From positions 1,550,001-1,614,000 of the forward strand of contig JALJCQ010000016.1 of the NCBI GenBank assembly GCA_023091665.1: a DNA stretch of 64,000 nucleotides, written 5' to 3'. Position numbers and translations under genes: made by a program. The notes beneath the pieces are model-generated. The model saw only the letters and a program-made list of their open reading frames with translations, ran no database searches and was not told where the DNA came from. The DNA comes from Pythium myriotylum (Eukaryota; Oomycota; Peronosporomycetes; Pythiales; Pythiaceae). Shown piece after piece: positions 61,693-64,000 of the stretch; within the stretch, counting starts at the first letter, position 1, and each line of letters starts with the position of its first letter.

Positions 61693-63586
61693 TCACTTGG
61701 CAGAAGGCGCAGAACCACTTCCGAAGAGAAGGAAGGGGAGTCGTACCGGTATAAATACCGGTTTCATACCGGTATTCAACTTCCGCTTGCCTCGGTGGTC
61801 GAGCGGCATGGAGAGCTCGCCGAGCACGCCGTGCCGGAGCCCGCCGTGCACGAGCGGCGGCGGCACGCGGCTACTAGGAACACGCATGGGCATGGAGGGC
61901 GTGCGTGCAAGAGACAGGCCGTCGTCGCGGCGGCGAGAGCGGCGGTGGTGAGCAGCGGGGCGCTCGGCGGCGGCCTGCAAGTGGCCAGTGAAGAGCTCGC
62001 GTCGAGTGGGGGGATCTATTCGTAGCGGGCGCAGTGGGCCGGCGGCGTGGTGCGCGGGACGCAGCCACTCGGGCAGTTGTGGCGGCGACGTGCGCGACAT
62101 CCATCGCGCCAGCAGACTCTTGATGAACGGCGAGTCGAGGTCGTCGGGAAGAGTTGGGAAGAGCGACGCACACGAAGGCGAAGGCGAAGGCTCCGTCAGA
62201 CGCGAGAGCTCCTCGGCGCGGGTACTCTCTTCCATGGCTTTCTGCGACGCCATCGAGGCTTGCAACTGCTCCTGAGCGTGTCGCAGGCCGTCTTGCAGCG
62301 CCGACTGGTTCTCCTCGAGACGCTGGATCTTCTCCTCGAGGCGGTGGATCTTGGAGATGAGCAGGTCGATCTCGGCGTTCGACGCGACGGTCTCGAGACC
62401 GACCAGTGTCGGCACTGGCTCGTCGGCGTGGAGATGTTCGTGGTCGTGGTCTTCGTCGTTGTTGTCGAGGTGGTAGATGCTGTTGTTGTCCGTGCTGTCG
62501 TCGGCCGTGCACGAGCCTTCGTCTTCTTCCTCGCTACTGGAAACCCCACGCCGGAGCTCGCGCAGCTCTCGCTCGAGCCGCGTGTTGGTCTCGAGCAGCT
62601 GCTCTTGAAGCGAGATGCCGAGTCCGCCGTCGTCGTCGTCGCTGTGCAGCACGCACGTGCACTCGGTCGAGAACAGCCTCGCATCGGCGATTTTCTACGG
62701 TAAATGCTCGTTAGTGAGAAATTGTTCCACGATGAGACCAGTAGCACGCGCAGCTCACCTTGTAGACAGCGATCATGGCGCGTTGACTCTCACACAGTGC
62801 ACGCTCTTCGTTGAGCTCTTCGATCAGCGCGTCGTTGGCGTACTGCAACTGCATCGCCTTCTTCTCGAGCAGCTCGGCCAGCGCGCCCAGCTCGGTCGTC
62901 CTGGCGGCCTTGCGTCGAAGAGCGTCCACATCTTTGCGCAGACTCTTCATCTCCAAACGGAGCATGTCGTTCTCCTCGATGGAGCGCTGCCACTTGGCCA
63001 GCAGCTCTTCGTAGTCGGCCAGCGAGAACGAGCTCTTCCTCGCCGAGTAAGGAGCCACCGGGGTCGCAATATCGTCGTCCGACAAGCTGCTTCGCCGACT
63101 GCCAAAGCCTCCGGCCGCCTGCTCGTGCGACGCGAGACACGCTCGCGCGAGCTCAAGCTCTTCCTGCAATCTCCCAACCCGCTCTTCGGCTGCAGCCAGC
63201 GCTTTTTCAGTTCCTTCCTTCTCCCGCTTGAGCCGCTGCTCGCGGTCCAGCGAGCTCGTCACGAGCTGCGACGTCGACCGCAGCTCGGCCTGCAGCCGCG
63301 TGATCTCCAGCAGACTCGTGCGTCGCTCCTCGCGCAGCGCCGCCAGCTCGCTCTCGTGGCGCTGCAGCGCGCGCTCAAAGCCCGGCTTCTCGCTCTCGAG
63401 CGCCGCGACCTGCGCGCGCAACGCCGCGTTCTCGAGCGAGAGCTCCTGGTTCTTCTCGAGCAGCAGGATGCCGGCGCGCGCGGCGCGTCGCAGCTCGTCT
63501 TCGGCGTCGTCGAGCTCGTCGTCGAGCTCCTCCAGATCCGAGAGGAACGCGGCGTCTGTCTCAGGGAGCTCCATCTTCGTACCCAT
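61693..63586 (-). CDS. CC1-box coiled-coil protein, tandem copy B, C-terminus truncated
   Basis: Exons 62759-63586 and 61693-62694; intron 62695-62758 (64 nt, donor GTGAGC, acceptor CGTAG), phase 0; 609 aa. Start ATG 63586 (MGTKMELPETDAAF). CC1 box AARAG at 35-39, same coiled coil, same exon structure and same exon 2 opening (KIADARLFSTECTC) as copy A. The C-terminal block begins (DDLDSPFIKSLLARW) but loses similarity after PLRPLRID. The last about 100 residues are Arg/Pro-rich and read into sequence resembling the promoter of the other copy, with TACCGGTA motifs. Either the cargo-binding end is lost or an unseen splice restores it. Confidence 0.7.
63226..63532. repeat. 307-bp block identical to 61126-61432
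   Basis: Partner of the block in copy A; it spans the CC1 box and the first coiled-coil heptads. Confidence 0.92.
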
Positions 63587-63903
63587 CTCGCGGCGCGTGT
63601 TTTGGTCGGGGATGGGCTCTTGGGATTCCAACGTTGGCGCGCCCGCTTGGATTTTGGTTCTCCTCCTCCGTTGGCGTTGGCGTCCTGTTCTCCGCCGGCG
63701 TAGAACAATCTCCGCTCCGCTCCGCGCCGCCGTCCTCTTCGAGGTTCTTGTTGGCGTCTTGTCGTCTGTTTGACAGCAGAAGGCACAAAGACACACTTTC
63801 CTTTTGCTGGAGAGACAAGCAAAAAAACCGTGAGGATACCGGTTTCCGACCGGTACTACCGGTAAGTGATCCGGAGCTCTTGGGATGACTCACAGATCTC
63901 AGC
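63587..63903. other. Divergent promoter with ACCGGT cluster
   Basis: 317 bp between opposite start codons. It contains three ACCGGT sites at about 63838-63863, matching the ACCGGT cluster at about 61744-61778 in the other repeat unit. Confidence 0.6.
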
Positions 63904-64000
63904 ATGGCCGAGCAGCGCATGACCGCCGTGAAAAAGGAGATGCGGCGCCGCCTGGCCGCCGCGCTGCGCGCCATGGGCAGCGAGGCCGTCGAGTGCGAGA
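63904..64000 (+). CDS. Probable 5-formyltetrahydrofolate cyclo-ligase, 3' partial
   Basis: Only 32 codons are in the window, from ATG 63904 (MAEQRMTAVKKEMRRRL). The pattern of a short lead followed by KKEMRRRLAAALRAM resembles the first helix of 5-formyl-THF cyclo-ligases (MTHFS), which convert 5-formyl-THF to 5,10-methenyl-THF with ATP. No catalytic residue is visible in this fragment, so the call depends on a short helix and is tentative. Confidence 0.45.
   Translation, partial: MAEQRMTAVKKEMRRRLAAALRAMGSEAVECE

Noticed and set aside
60725..61951. 408-aa plus-strand open frame across CC1-box copy A
   Set aside because: It is the antisense of a Leu/Glu-rich coiled coil; the same shadow recurs at 62615-63703 over copy B.
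1..64000. CRISPR arrays, bacterial operons or ribosome-binding sites
   Set aside because: Splice sites, telomeric heptamers and protein families show a eukaryotic nuclear genome. No spaced repeat array was seen.
1..64000. tRNA or rRNA genes
   Set aside because: No convincing B-box/T-loop with a matching acceptor stem was found by reading; a tRNAscan-SE run would be decisive.

Overview
This window is nuclear DNA from an oomycete, most likely the Phytophthora/Pythium lineage. Four things point there: (1) genes are compact and mostly intronless, with rare introns of about 50-80 nt and GTRNGT-like donors; (2) oomycete Inr/FPR-like initiator sequences lie just upstream of start codons; (3) a short run of the telomeric heptamer CCCTAAA is present; (4) the protein families are characteristic of oomycetes, such as START+FYVE-like zinc-finger proteins, MLO-like membrane proteins and APC permeases with a soluble tail. 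Species cannot be set from the sequence alone.

Layout. 1-995: the 3' part of a TauD/TfdA dioxygenase. 1.7-5.4 kb: two tandem START/FYVE-like genes. 7.0-17.3 kb: four MLO-like membrane protein genes, each with an EF-hand-like tail, arranged two forward and two reverse around a three-exon gene for another multi-pass membrane protein. 18.0-35.4 kb: a dense, mostly housekeeping stretch holding a TPR-TMEM33 fusion with a CaaX end, a CHD6-9-type chromatin remodeller, a coiled-coil protein with a dynein-adaptor-like CC1 box, a UBIAD1-like prenyltransferase homologue with degraded catalytic motifs, an APC amino-acid permease and a putative nuclear protein. 35.4-58.2 kb: a gene-poor accessory region with eight members of one unrecognised small-protein family, all on the minus strand, all ending in IPVIxxPRI(E/Q)G(I/V/M)N. 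A complete 5.5-kb Ngaro-like tyrosine-recombinase retrotransposon is inserted among them. 59.4-63.6 kb: two tandem CC1-box coiled-coil genes sharing a 307-bp identical block. 63.9 kb to the end: the 5' end of a probable 5-formyltetrahydrofolate cyclo-ligase gene.

The most interesting element is the eight-gene array. Its members share a C-terminal module with four cysteines (EPC...CxCxxC), a W-rich helix motif and an invariant C-terminus. At least four also share a TCCGTGGC promoter element placed just upstream of an oomycete-type initiator, which suggests co-regulation. The retroelement has three open ORFs with intact catalytic residues. Its ORF1 and ORF2 lie in one frame, separated by a single UGA-CUA codon context, and it carries a 25-bp telomeric-repeat insertion in only one of two otherwise identical terminal repeats.

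All calls were made by reading the sequence. No database search was run, and residue and membrane-segment positions are approximate.
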